A stretch of 64,000 nt of DNA from Ustilago trichophora (lineage: Eukaryota; Basidiomycota; Ustilaginomycetes; Ustilaginales; Ustilaginaceae). Each line of letters begins with the position of its first letter. Positions within the stretch are counted from its first letter, which is position 1. The position numbers and the translations under genes were made by a program. Below, in pieces: positions 9,522 to 19,487 of the stretch. The notes below the pieces were generated by a model. That model was given only the letters and a program-made list of their open reading frames with translations, searched no databases and was not told the DNA's origin. The stretch spans positions 372,001 to 436,000 of the forward strand of contig OOIN01000012.1 in assembly GCA_900323505.1 (NCBI GenBank), in the 5' to 3' direction.

Positions 9522-10736
9522 CTACTGGAAGTTGTCAAAGTCAATCTCAGCCTCGCGACGTTCGGGCTTGGCATCCGAAACCAACCAGGGCTTGGTAATG
9601 TAGTTTCGGATGCTGTCCGGCAAAACGACGACGGCGTTGAGACCGGCCTTGGAGCCAAACTTTTCGTAGCCGGCACCACCGGGCTTGAGCCAGTTGATAG
9701 CGGCGTTGACAGCGGCACCGGACGAGCCTCCAGCAAGGATACCCTCGTCCTTGATCAGACGACGGGCATAAATGAAGCTCTGCTCATCCTCGGTCTTGAA
9801 CCACTCGTCAATGACCTTCTTGTTGAGCGTGTTGGGGTCAAAGTCGTAACCGATGCCTTCGACCTTGTAAGAGCCATCGCATCCTTCGGGCAAGGAGTTG
9901 AGCGTAGCAGGCAGAGCCAGGTCCGAGCCGATGGGGTCCACACCGAGCACGTAGCAGTCCGGATTGTGGTCGGCTCGCTTGAGGCGCGAGGCGATTCCGC
10001 TGATGGTACCGCCAGTGCCGACACCAGCGATAAAGACGTCGACCTTGTCCGAGTAGATCTGAGTGGATCCGTTGGGCTCGTCGGCACCGCGGTTCGAGTC
10101 GGGGGTGAGAGGACGAGCGTTAACCGAGTCGATGGGTTCCTTGTCGTCAGTCAGCGAAAGGCCACCCATGCCGTGGAGGAGCGAGGTGGAGGAAGGCGGA
10201 GCGGGACCAGCCTTGATGGCTTCGATGATCTCCTCAGCAGTGGCCCAGTGAGCGGTGGGATTGTTGAGGTTATTGTACTGATCCAGGATGACGGCGTCGG
10301 GCATCGACTTGGCGAGACGACGAGCAACCATGATGTTGGAGCGAGGGTCATCGTGAGCCGCCTCAGTAGGGGTGCGGATGACTTCGGCGCCCAGCGCACG
10401 AAGGGTGTTGACCTTTTCGTCCGACATTTTCTCGGGGAGAACAATGATGCATCGGTAGCCTCGGATGGCGCAGGCGAGAGCGAGACCGATACCAGTGTTG
10501 CCACTGGTGGGTTCGATGACGACCGACTTGCCAGGGATGAGAGTACCGTCCTGTTCAGCCTTGAGAAGCATGCGACGAGCGATGCGATCCTTGACGCTGC
10601 CGCCAGCGTTAAAGTACTCGCACTTGACCATGACGTTGCACTTGATGCCTTCTGTCTGTGGGATCCGGTTCAGTTGAATGAGCGGCGTCTCACCCACAGC
10701 GGAAAGGGCATCTGGCAAGATAGCTTGAGGTCTCAT
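9522..10736 (-). CDS. Cystathionine beta-synthase catalytic core without C-terminal CBS domains
   Basis: This fold-type II PLP enzyme of 404 residues should condense serine with homocysteine (transsulfuration). The N-terminus (VGETPLIQLNRIP), NAGGSVKDRIA with the PLP lysine at K49, EPTSGNTGIGLALA (75-88), LPEKMSDEKV, RTPTEAA, LDQYNN, GVGTGGTISG (238-247), YKVEGIGYDF and LAGGSSGAAV (334-343) match yeast CYS4 rather than bacterial cysteine synthase. Two things differ from CYS4. A stop follows shortly after the catalytic core, so the regulatory Bateman (CBS) pair is missing. A polar insert of about 53 residues (about 177-229) interrupts the core just before GVGTGG. The open frame continues upstream to an ATG at 11135, but that extension is low-complexity. 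The ATG at 10736 has an A at -3 and fits the family N-terminus. A cysteine synthase activity is the main alternative. Confidence 0.88.
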   Translation of the reverse strand: MRPQAILPDALSAVGETPLIQLNRIPQTEGIKCNVMVKCEYFNAGGSVKDRIARRMLLKAEQDGTLIPGKSVVIEPTSGNTGIGLALACAIRGYRCIIVLPEKMSDEKVNTLRALGAEVIRTPTEAAHDDPRSNIMVARRLAKSMPDAVILDQYNNLNNPTAHWATAEEIIEAIKAGPAPPSSTSLLHGMGGLSLTDDKEPIDSVNARPLTPDSNRGADEPNGSTQIYSDKVDVFIAGVGTGGTISGIASRLKRADHNPDCYVLGVDPIGSDLALPATLNSLPEGCDGSYKVEGIGYDFDPNTLNKKVIDEWFKTEDEQSFIYARRLIKDEGILAGGSSGAAVNAAINWLKPGGAGYEKFGSKAGLNAVVVLPDSIRNYITKPWLVSDAKPERREAEIDFDNFQ

Positions 10737-13283
10737 GGTTGCAAGAGTATTAGTGAGAGGATAGCGAGGTTGAGTGTTGAAAGAGTTTGAAAAATGAGAT
10801 TGAAGGAAGGGAAAAGAGACGTTGTTTGGGGGGTGAGCCTGACTTTCGATCTGTTGGAGATACGAAAGAATCAGGACGAGCGATTTGCGCCTAGAAGAGG
10901 GGCAAAACGCGACAATGAGCAAATGTCGATGAGAGAGAGAGAGGGAGAGAGTTGGGATGGTGGTGGTAGCAAAGCAAAGAGCGAGCGACCCTTTTGCCCT
11001 CTTGAGGTTTGCTGCGTCTGAGCCACGTTTGCAAACAGGCGAGAAATGAGGCACCGCCGCTGTCAAAAAAAGCCAAAAAAAAAAACAAAAAAAAGGAGCC
11101 GATCCCGTCACATCCCACGCCACGCACGCATGCAACTCAATGCCACACTTGAGACTGCTTGGTCACAGGGTCAGAGAGGTGCGTGCCAAACACAAAAAAT
11201 GAGGTCAATTCAGCGCAGAATTCAATTTCCGATTACTCCAGAACAGAGGAGGACCCTTTCCCCTTATCCCTTAGCCTCCTTCTCCCCTATCGTCACATAG
11301 CACACACAGCTGAAGGATGAGTCCAGTGTAGGCAGAATAACCGTGAGAAGGTGAGTGCGAGGATTATTGTCAGGATGTCGGAAAGGCCGCAGTCAGAATG
11401 TAAAGGTGGGTTCAGTCGAGAGCCAACCACGACGAAAGCTTTGAGTTTGTTTGGTGGGCGAGAAAAAAAAAATCAAGAAAAAAAACTGTATTTTTCCATT
11501 GTTTGGGACACTGATTCGATATGCAAGGAATTCACTACAGAAGCCTCGGTCACAACGGCTTAGATGGGCATTCGACAGTGTCGGTTGTTGTTGTTCCGCT
11601 CACATGTCCCTTTTGCATGCTTGACTGCGGTAATATGACACTGATCTCTGCCTCAGGCAGATGGAAAGAGCCTCTGATGACAATGTGATTGCTTGCTACC
11701 ATTCCAATGAGATCTCTCGGAACATGCTTCAGAGCTGTGGATAGCGTAAAAGCGAGGGCCGTCTTGAGGCAACGCCGTGTTGACGCCAGATTCTCGAACA
11801 AGCACGCACGAACGCGGATCGCTGTATTGCGAATCCCGAAAAGCACGTACTGTACTGTAACCTGACGAATTATTTTAACCGAGGATCCGAGATGAAGTGA
11901 CAGGCTCAAGAAAGGGTCCCAGGCAGCATCGTTGTTGAGGATAACAATCGGACACTACATGACCCCCTATCGGCGATACGAAAAGCACTCGCGCGAAAGT
12001 TGAAGCCAAGAGGAGCAGGCCTGCAACGCGCTGCACGACGACGTAAATATGATCGGCGATGTCGAAACCCATCCCGCACTCGTTTGGAAGATGTGCGCGC
12101 CAAACTGATTGATGAGAAAGCCCAGAATCTCCGGTAGCCCCTGCCCCTGTCCCTGTCCCTGTCCCTTTCTCTTTGGGCTGGAATCGAGTGTGAACCCCTA
12201 ATCCGACGGTCGCCTGCTCAATACTCAACCACTCAACACAGGACCCTACTTTCTTGACTGGATTTAGCGGTTCAGCTACGGCATGATGGATCGTGTGTGT
12301 GACAGAAAGACAGGGAGGAACGACAGCGACCAGGCTTGATGTTGACCCTAACTTCGAGGGCACAATCAGCTCTCTTTGCCTCTCGAGTCCCCAGACTAAA
12401 GTTGGAGCTGGAAAGGGATAACAAAACGTTCTCAGGACATTGTCGAAGTGGGTCGATTGGGTCGATTGATGTTTGTGTCGCAGGTGTTCAGTGTACAGTA
12501 TTGTACTGTACTATACTGTACTGTATTGAGCTTGAACATGATTTCGGATTGTGCGTCGCCGTGCAGCGCTATGCAGCCATGAAAGAAACAACAAAAAGGC
12601 GGTAGCAGCGCACGGTTATTCCCACACGCAGCAGCAGCTGTTTTGAGAAGGGCGCGCGACACAACTGTGCTCTGCAGCCGCTTGTTTTTCTTTTCCCTTT
12701 TGGCTGCTACATAAATTGGAGTCTCGTTTGCATGATTCAACGGTTGCAAATCGGCCATGAAGGTGCAGCAGTAGTGGCAGCACCATTTTTGGCTACAACA
12801 TGAACGGCAGCAACTCTGCAATTCCCGCACCCCGCGTATATGATGTGATGATTGTTGGTTGCTCTTCTGACTTGGATATCAATTCAATCAATCATTCATT
12901 CATTCATTCATTCATTCATCCATTCAACGAACGTATCACACCTTCTCCTATACCATCACACTTCACTTCCAACCGCAGCAAGAGGTTGCAAACCACTGTT
13001 TCTCTTCGGATCATCCCCGACTCAGCATCAGAAGGATTGCGGCTCTTCCGAAAGAGTAACGTCAGCTATCCATTCAACGTCACGCGATCATCCTTCTCGG
13101 CCCTTTCGAGTCGCTCGACTCTGCGTTCCTGCTGCGCATTCTGCTCGGCTCTCAGCACCGCTTCCTCGCCATGCTCTGTCTTTGATAACTCCAGCGCATC
13201 GGACTATCCTATCGATCCCCATTCTCTCATTCCAATAGCTTCCACAGCCGCGACCGCGACGACAACGTCGACAACGATTCAAG
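10737..13283. other. Divergent intergenic region between CBS and the CSC1-like channel
   Basis: This 2.55 kb has no supported gene. The ORF extension of CBS (to 11135) and a 162-codon minus ORF (11875-12363) lack family resemblance; the latter reads through CCCTGT hexamer repeats near 12150. It holds an (ATTC)n tract (12892-12919) and TACTGTAC-type motifs at 11846-11859 and 12493-12528. The C/T-rich stretch just before 13284 is probably the channel's leader. Confidence 0.55.
12493..12528. repeat. Block of GTACAGTA/TACTGTAC motif
   Basis: Four or more overlapping copies of GTACTGTA-type words in both orientations, about 760 bp upstream of the channel start. It belongs to the intergenic motif family described in the findings. 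Confidence 0.7.
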
Positions 13284-16200
13284 ATGGCCGATCTCGATGG
13301 AAGGAATGCCGACGGAAGGGGAATCAACTCCAACTTCCAAGGTTTGGTCTCTACCTGCGTCATCTTCGCTGTCGTCGGAAGTATTTCTGCCATCACCTAC
13401 GAATCGCTCCGCCAACTACGACGTCTTCCACGCACGCGATTCGCTAAGTTCTGGCGCAAAGACGCTCGTAGTCGCCATCCACCCGGCGGTGTCCAAGACA
13501 ATCCCGCGCATGCTCGAGATAAGGACACATGCGAAGATTGGGAGATGGGACACTTCTACCACTCCCGCGTCTTCCATTCATCTACGCCCTCTCCACCTTT
13601 ACCCCGCTGGCCGTTCGCTTGGGTCAAGCGTGCCATCCAGTTCACCGATGAATGGTATGCTGAGCACACGGGCATGGACACGGTCGTCTACGTCCGCTTC
13701 CTCCGCGCCTGTCTTTGGTGGGTCTTTCTCCACTCCTTGACCACAGCGCCAATTCTGCTGTCCATCCACATCACCTTTAGTCGTGGCGTCAGCACCACCG
13801 ATATGGCACGAGCCTCACTTTCCTACCTTGTCAGTTCTCCTATACCCGGCTGCGTCGATACAAAGGAGGAAAAATGCAAAACCATCCCCAACGAAAAGGG
13901 TTTGTCTCTGCTCTGGATCCACTTGACGCTTCTCTGGTATCTCAGCATCTCTTGGGTTTTGGCGCTTTGGTGGATCGGTAGAGGCTCCCTCAAAGTGCGC
14001 AAAGTGCAGATCGAAAAGACAAGAGATAAGGCTATCAAGACCAAAGAGCAAGCTCGGAACAATACCTCCGATCCAAGCGCTCTTCTTTCTTCCGTCGATT
14101 CAACCACTCTGCCGCGCGATCCGCATCAGGCCATGTCCAACGTGCATGGCTTCTCGTCGGATACTAGCGATGGTTGGCGTCAGAGGACCCTCATGGTCAT
14201 GAATCTGCCGGGAACCATGCGCGACGAAGCCAGCATTCGTCGATACTTTGAAGAGTTTCTGCGCCCTGACGACGACGATGCCTCGTCCAACGACGGTCAC
14301 GGCAACAGTGGTACCTATCAATTCCCTGAACCTTCCCGCTCTTCTCGCGGAGTCGGCGAAGCGGATGCTCAGCACACCTCAGGTTCCGACTCGGACCATC
14401 GATCCGATGAACGACGTGTCCGCTTATCTACTCACAGCGATGCGCCGAAAGGCCCTCAACCCGATCTGCATCCCGACCGTCACTTGAAAAGTCCCATTCA
14501 AACCGTCGTTCTGGTGCGCAAGATGAACGAATTGGCCTCGATGCTTTCGCGTAGACAAGAGGTGCTCACACAGCTAGAAGCTGCCCATGTCAAGCTCGCC
14601 CAGGAAGTACTTGTGACCGTAGGGCGCCGAACCCTCAAGATGCGCAAGAAGGAGCGACAGGAAGCTGCGAAAAACTCATACCAGAGCGAGCAAGATCAAC
14701 GAAGTTCACCCTCTTGGAAACGATTCACGTCTTTCTTGCGTCGCCATTTCAGCACACGCAAGCATTCTGAACGCGCTCAAGGTGCCAGCGGATCTAGTTC
14801 CGGCGATACTACGCCCTCTGAACAATTGGATCCCGATATCGAGAAGCTTGGTCCCGCCCAGCACAGTGCGGGCAAGGCACTGGAAGAAGAACTCGCCCGA
14901 AGACTCGCTCGCTTCTCCCCTACCAATCGTGGTCTCCACTCCAAGCAGGCGCAAGCGATCGAGAACTTGGATGGTAGCGCTGAGCATGAGATGTCCGAGA
15001 CCGTATGGGAAGCGCTGCACCAGCTCCCTCGTGAGCTTCTCGACCCTTTCCAACCTGCGACCAGGCTATCGGCTCTCTTCCGTGGCCAAACTGTACCGAC
15101 CATCGATTACCTGCTTGCCAAGCTTAATCTGCTCACTGCCCTCGTCACAGAGATGCGCTCCCGGCCCCCCACCAGCTACGAGCCGACTTCGACTGCCTTC
15201 GTCACCTTCCGGGATCCGAGACAGGCGCGAATGGTCTGGCGTGAGCTCAAGGATCAGATTGTGGTCAAGGTCCGTCTGGCTCCCGAAGTCAAAGACCTCG
15301 ACTGGGATCGTCTTATGAAGACGTCTTTCACCGCTGATGTCGTGCGTGGATTTGGTGTCAGCGTCGTCACGTGGGGCTTTACCATCTTCTGGGTCATCAT
15401 CATCAACGCCATCGTCCTTGGTATCTTCAGCGTCGACAAGCTCAAGCAGATTCCCGGCCTCGGCAACTTTTTCAACAACAATCCCAAGTTGACTGGATTT
15501 GTCACCATCACCTTGCCACCACTGCTTGTCTCGCTCGCCTCCATGTCCGTCCCTGAGCTCATCTTCCAAGTCAGCAAGCGAGCCCAGGGTTTTGTCACCT
15601 TCAGCGCCCTCTACGACATGTGTCTTGCCCGATACTGGAAGTTCGTCATTTGCAACGTCGTTATCTTCTTCAGTGTTGGCTCGACCGTTATTGAGACAGT
15701 GCTTACCAAAGTCGGCAACTCGGACACCATTCTCAACACGGTCGCCAAAGCTTTCCCAACTGCTGCTCCCTTCTTTGTCTCCTACTTGATCCTGCAGTTG
15801 GCGCTGCAATCTGGCTTTGAGCACATGGGTTTCATGATTGCACTGCTGCAGCACTGGGGTGCTCGCAAAGCAGCGACCCCAAGGACGAGAGCCATCAAGA
15901 CGCTTCCACGCAACTTTAACAGGTACTACTGGCTGCCGCTGCACATCAATATCATGGCCATCGTCTTCATTTTTGCATTGCTCAACCCACTCGTGATTCC
16001 ATTCGCCCTCGTCTACCTTGCACTGGCTCTGGTCATCTTCAAGAAGAACTTTGCTTATCACTATTATCGACGATTCAACGAGATGGAGGGCGTCATCTAC
16101 TTTACCCGACTGTTGCGATACAGTCTCGATGCCATCATCGTGATGCAAGCCGTTCTGCTCATCTTTTTCTCGGTCAGCAGAAAAGGTCCAGTCTACCTCG

Positions 16201-19145
16201 GCATGTCGGCAGTGCTTATCCCGCTCACCGTCATCACAAAACTCATTGCTACGCGCCTGTGGAAGTCGCAGTGTCGAGCGTTGGATGATGAGGAGGCCGA
16301 GGCGCTCTGCGGCATCGACTCGCGTCCACTGTGGCAGAAGTTGCAGAGGCACGACTTGGGTCCAAGTACCGTCGAGGAAGGAAGCGACAGTCGCATGCCC
16401 CTCGATGCGCTTGCTTCGGGACGATATCCTTCCGTGGTTCCTCCACCGCCGACCGACTCTGCCTTCCAGCGCGTCTGGCAGCGACTTCACGACTCTTTCA
16501 ATGCCAATGGTCTGGACGGACAAAGCTATCTCGCCACTGCACACGCCAAGGGTAAGGCGCCTACCAGTGCAGTTGGCCTCGGTGCCAAGGGTCTCGCGAA
16601 GACTCCTCGCTACCTTGTCAAAGAGACAGCTAAGCACGCCTTCCATTATCGCCATGCAGCCAAGAACACGTTGGGGATGAACGATCCTACCGAGTCGCCA
16701 CGGCCGAGTCGAGACCGACCCTCAGCAGAGCGCAGGCCCATCTCGGGTCTACCACCAACAAGTCAGTTTCACGTCCACTCGTTCCGCAACTCGCGAGAAG
16801 CTGCCGAAACTGAGCACATGGATGGCGAGGTACCCAACGACCAGTCTGCTGCTCTCCAGCGAGGCAAGTCGGCGATGCGCAAGGCCAAAGGTGAGCATGT
16901 CGTTCACCGTCGACGTGGTAGTTCGAGAAGCGAGGATCGTCCTTTCTTGTCTGCTTTCGATGCGGTCAATGCTCATGCACCGCTCCCCAGCGAGGATGAC
17001 TACGACCTCAGCTTTGAGGATGGTGATGCTCCCTTCTTGCAACACGACGAGGAGGGTCATCTGCTGCGTCAATCTAGCCGACGCTCAAGGAGGCAGGGGA
17101 GTCGTACCTATGGAACGCTTCGAAGGAAGCCAAGCCAGCTTGCTACCGTCACCGATGAGGAGTTGCCGCAAAGCTCTGGTAGCTATGAGATGCGCGAGCC
17201 TGCCGAAGGCACATCCAGCAGCGATCCTCTTCATCAGCAAGCGTCACCCACAAAGCAGGACACCAGGCATGATACCCAAACTGTGAGGCGTTCTTACGAG
17301 GAAGCGGGATGGGGCAAGTCGAGTCGACCCTCGTTCTTTGATGATGACGAATCGCTCAAAGGTCGTGAGCTCGTGCGACCTCACCCTCCTGTTCGTTGGG
17401 ACGACACGCCCAACAACACTGCGCGTTACAACAATCCCTTTTACAACCAGGAGATGGACGATTTCCTCTGGTTGCCGCGCAACCCTTTGGCACCGCTGGA
17501 CCTGTTTGACACAATCGAGTGGTACGGACCCGCACTTGTTAGCTCGCAGGGCGGTGGAGGCATTGTCGGTGAATGGGATGAGGATCAGGACGATGAGGAC
17601 TATGATGACGAGGATGCGAGCCACTACGAGAAGCATGCCTTCCACGAGGATGAGATTCCGCTCGGTGGCGAAGCCGCCACCTTTGCCAGGCCTAATGATG
17701 TCATGTTTGACGGCAACGAGGAGATTGTGTTGCCCGACCAGCTGGCTCGTCATCTCGAGGAGAAGCAAGATGTCGAAGAGGTGGTGGATCCAGCGGCAAG
17801 CGTGCCCAAGAATATGATGGAGGACTACAAGCGCGCACTTCGTCGCAACGAACGAGCTGGATCCGAGGCGAGTGCTTCCCAGCGCTCTCCGTCCAGCTTG
17901 TTCAGGCGGAGCAGCAGTCTATCGTCGCCCTCGTCTCCTACCGGGAAAGGATATGCCGGTCCATCACTGCTGCACGTACCTTCGCATGGTTCGTGGCGCA
18001 GTGCTGATGGCAGCTTGGCGCCCGCCAGTCCGATCTCGGTGCGAACAGCGCAACGACCTGGTACTGGTGATTCCGAACCTCTTGCCAGCGTGGCTGAGGG
18101 TGGCGTGATGATTCCTCGTCGCAGCTCGAGCCGTCGCAACAAGCGCAACAAGGATCAAGCCGATGGTGGTGGTGAAGATGTTGAAGACGCCGCTGCTGGC
18201 ACGTCGCCTACAGCTGCTGATGATCACGTGGTTACCGTGACGCCTCGAAAGGCACGAGATACGTCGACAACGCTGGAGCGCAACATCTCGCGAAGGACGT
18301 ACCGCCGTGATGCCTCGGGAGCATTAAGTCGTGCCAGCGGCTTCTCGGGAGGTACGACACAGAAGACGGTGACACTCAAGGCAGCGTTGCGCGCTGAAGC
18401 ACTCGAAGAGGAGAGACGATTCACACTAAAGGAGAGGCTCGCAGCCGCCAAAGGCCGGAAGAAGCGCAACGCATCTCGCGATGCTTCTGGTCACCTCGAA
18501 GGCCTTGAGGAAGCCAATGCGGATGAGGAAGACGAGGACGAGGAAGGTACTACCCGCAGAGGTGCGAATCTGAGCAGAATCATGGGGCGGTACGAGGAAC
18601 AGCATCGCCGACGACAGGCGAGCGAGTTCGGACAGTTGACGCCACAGCGGGAGGGTATGATGCGTCGAGACGTGTCGCAGGGCTCGCATCTCGGAGATTA
18701 CGCGCACCAGCAGCAGCGGTTGGATCGGAGTGGAAGCAATGCATTTGGCGGCAAACGGTTCCGATCGGCTGCGCTAGGTGTTTTGAGTCTTTCCAGGAAC
18801 AACAGGGCTAATGAAGTTCGTCAGGGAGAAGCTTCGGTGCCGATGCAAGAGCTTGGTGGCACTCGTCCTAATACGGCAAACAGTGCAAGCCACGCGCACG
18901 TTGCAGCTCCAGCTCCAGCTCCAGCTCCAGCTCCAGCCACAGCCACAGCCACAGCCACAGTCACAGCAAGTAGAGAGGAAGAGGATGTCCAAGTGGCACC
19001 GCAGCCAGAGAGGGTTAGCACCGAGATGGCCCTCCCGGCAGAAGCCAGCCGTACCTCTGCACTGGATGAGCATGTCGAAGTGCCTGGTGCGTCGTCCCCG
19101 CCGCGCGGAGAAGAGCGGTCGGGCCGAGACTTCCGGATCGACTAA
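13284..19145 (+). CDS. Calcium-permeable stress-gated cation channel, OSCA/TMEM63/CSC1 family (DUF221)
   Basis: This single-exon gene encodes 1953 residues, about twice the usual size. It is probably an osmosensitive or mechanosensitive cation channel. The family order is visible: one N-terminal membrane segment (about 20-41), two more at about 133-157 and 209-231, then a large cytosolic loop with RRM-like pieces (TLMVMNLPGTMRDEASIRRY; TAFVTFRDPRQARMVWREL). The channel core from about residue 670 to 990 starts after EVKDLDWDRL. It includes the segments GFVTITLPPLLVSLASMSVPE, SALYDMCLARYWKFVICN, LQLALQSGFEHMGFM and FAYHYYRRFNEMEGVIYFTR. The remaining 965 residues are hydrophilic, Ser/Arg/Asp/Glu-rich and probably disordered. 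They contain one ordered-looking patch at about 1380-1425 (NNPFYNQEMDDFLWLPRNP) that resembles the conserved tail motif of fungal relatives. An Ala-Pro/Ala-Thr repeat lies near the end. Family is certain, ion specificity is not. Confidence 0.92.
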   Translation: MADLDGRNADGRGINSNFQGLVSTCVIFAVVGSISAITYESLRQLRRLPRTRFAKFWRKDARSRHPPGGVQDNPAHARDKDTCEDWEMGHFYHSRVFHSSTPSPPLPRWPFAWVKRAIQFTDEWYAEHTGMDTVVYVRFLRACLWWVFLHSLTTAPILLSIHITFSRGVSTTDMARASLSYLVSSPIPGCVDTKEEKCKTIPNEKGLSLLWIHLTLLWYLSISWVLALWWIGRGSLKVRKVQIEKTRDKAIKTKEQARNNTSDPSALLSSVDSTTLPRDPHQAMSNVHGFSSDTSDGWRQRTLMVMNLPGTMRDEASIRRYFEEFLRPDDDDASSNDGHGNSGTYQFPEPSRSSRGVGEADAQHTSGSDSDHRSDERRVRLSTHSDAPKGPQPDLHPDRHLKSPIQTVVLVRKMNELASMLSRRQEVLTQLEAAHVKLAQEVLVTVGRRTLKMRKKERQEAAKNSYQSEQDQRSSPSWKRFTSFLRRHFSTRKHSERAQGASGSSSGDTTPSEQLDPDIEKLGPAQHSAGKALEEELARRLARFSPTNRGLHSKQAQAIENLDGSAEHEMSETVWEALHQLPRELLDPFQPATRLSALFRGQTVPTIDYLLAKLNLLTALVTEMRSRPPTSYEPTSTAFVTFRDPRQARMVWRELKDQIVVKVRLAPEVKDLDWDRLMKTSFTADVVRGFGVSVVTWGFTIFWVIIINAIVLGIFSVDKLKQIPGLGNFFNNNPKLTGFVTITLPPLLVSLASMSVPELIFQVSKRAQGFVTFSALYDMCLARYWKFVICNVVIFFSVGSTVIETVLTKVGNSDTILNTVAKAFPTAAPFFVSYLILQLALQSGFEHMGFMIALLQHWGARKAATPRTRAIKTLPRNFNRYYWLPLHINIMAIVFIFALLNPLVIPFALVYLALALVIFKKNFAYHYYRRFNEMEGVIYFTRLLRYSLDAIIVMQAVLLIFFSVSRKGPVYLGMSAVLIPLTVITKLIATRLWKSQCRALDDEEAEALCGIDSRPLWQKLQRHDLGPSTVEEGSDSRMPLDALASGRYPSVVPPPPTDSAFQRVWQRLHDSFNANGLDGQSYLATAHAKGKAPTSAVGLGAKGLAKTPRYLVKETAKHAFHYRHAAKNTLGMNDPTESPRPSRDRPSAERRPISGLPPTSQFHVHSFRNSREAAETEHMDGEVPNDQSAALQRGKSAMRKAKGEHVVHRRRGSSRSEDRPFLSAFDAVNAHAPLPSEDDYDLSFEDGDAPFLQHDEEGHLLRQSSRRSRRQGSRTYGTLRRKPSQLATVTDEELPQSSGSYEMREPAEGTSSSDPLHQQASPTKQDTRHDTQTVRRSYEEAGWGKSSRPSFFDDDESLKGRELVRPHPPVRWDDTPNNTARYNNPFYNQEMDDFLWLPRNPLAPLDLFDTIEWYGPALVSSQGGGGIVGEWDEDQDDEDYDDEDASHYEKHAFHEDEIPLGGEAATFARPNDVMFDGNEEIVLPDQLARHLEEKQDVEEVVDPAASVPKNMMEDYKRALRRNERAGSEASASQRSPSSLFRRSSSLSSPSSPTGKGYAGPSLLHVPSHGSWRSADGSLAPASPISVRTAQRPGTGDSEPLASVAEGGVMIPRRSSSRRNKRNKDQADGGGEDVEDAAAGTSPTAADDHVVTVTPRKARDTSTTLERNISRRTYRRDASGALSRASGFSGGTTQKTVTLKAALRAEALEEERRFTLKERLAAAKGRKKRNASRDASGHLEGLEEANADEEDEDEEGTTRRGANLSRIMGRYEEQHRRRQASEFGQLTPQREGMMRRDVSQGSHLGDYAHQQQRLDRSGSNAFGGKRFRSAALGVLSLSRNNRANEVRQGEASVPMQELGGTRPNTANSASHAHVAAPAPAPAPAPATATATATVTASREEEDVQVAPQPERVSTEMALPAEASRTSALDEHVEVPGASSPPRGEERSGRDFRID
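18907..18960 (+). repeat. Coding (CCAGCT)n/(CAGCCA)n repeat
   Basis: Two adjoining hexamer repeats within the channel gene encode an Ala-Pro run followed by an Ala-Thr run in the tail, a likely site of length polymorphism. Confidence 0.9.
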
Positions 19146-19470
19146 ACGCTCGAAGAAAATCTTTGTTGGACTTTAACAACGAACGACATTTTATTTTATT
19201 TTTCATAGATAGATGAGATACCCTTTTTAACGATTGAACGCAATGTCATGCCACCCGCCACGCAATTGCAATGCATTTCAAGTTCATCAGCCACACGAGT
19301 TGCTGTGTATATTGTGTGAAAGTGAGAAATCGGGACGAGGGTTCGATGTATTGAATTGGGTGAGAGATGGAAGTGGAATTTGAAGCCGCACCAGAAGAAA
19401 AGGAAAGTTTTACCAAATGTATGCTCCGCGGATGTGAACGGATGTGTGTTTCCGGAAACCCAAGAGGAAA

Positions 19471-19487
19471 TACTGTACAGTACTGTA
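19471..19487. repeat. TACTGTAC-family motif downstream of the CSC1-like gene
   Basis: TACTGTACAGTACTGTA is self-complementary over most of its length and lies about 325 bp past the stop codon. A second copy with the same words follows at 19865-19883. Confidence 0.7.

Noticed and set aside
3745..10736. Possible metabolic cluster of ADH, permease and CBS
   Set aside because: The genes are unrelated in pathway, lie in mixed orientations with ordinary spacing, and no backbone biosynthetic enzyme or cluster regulator is present.
10737..11135. N-terminal extension of the CBS ORF to an upstream ATG
   Set aside because: The 133 added residues are low-complexity (Ser-Leu repeats, Phe runs) and precede a start codon with good context that matches the family N-terminus.
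11875..12363. 162-codon minus ORF in the CBS-CSC1 spacer
   Set aside because: No recognisable family, reads through a hexamer repeat, and no supporting leader or codon bias.
12852..13447. Plus-strand ORFs just upstream of the channel start (128 and 215 codons)
   Set aside because: They translate an ATTC repeat and the C/T-rich leader in other frames and overlap the start of the real gene.
15066..16655. 529-codon minus-strand ORF over the CSC1-like channel
   Set aside because: Antisense shadow of a conserved channel core; the peptide shows no family resemblance.
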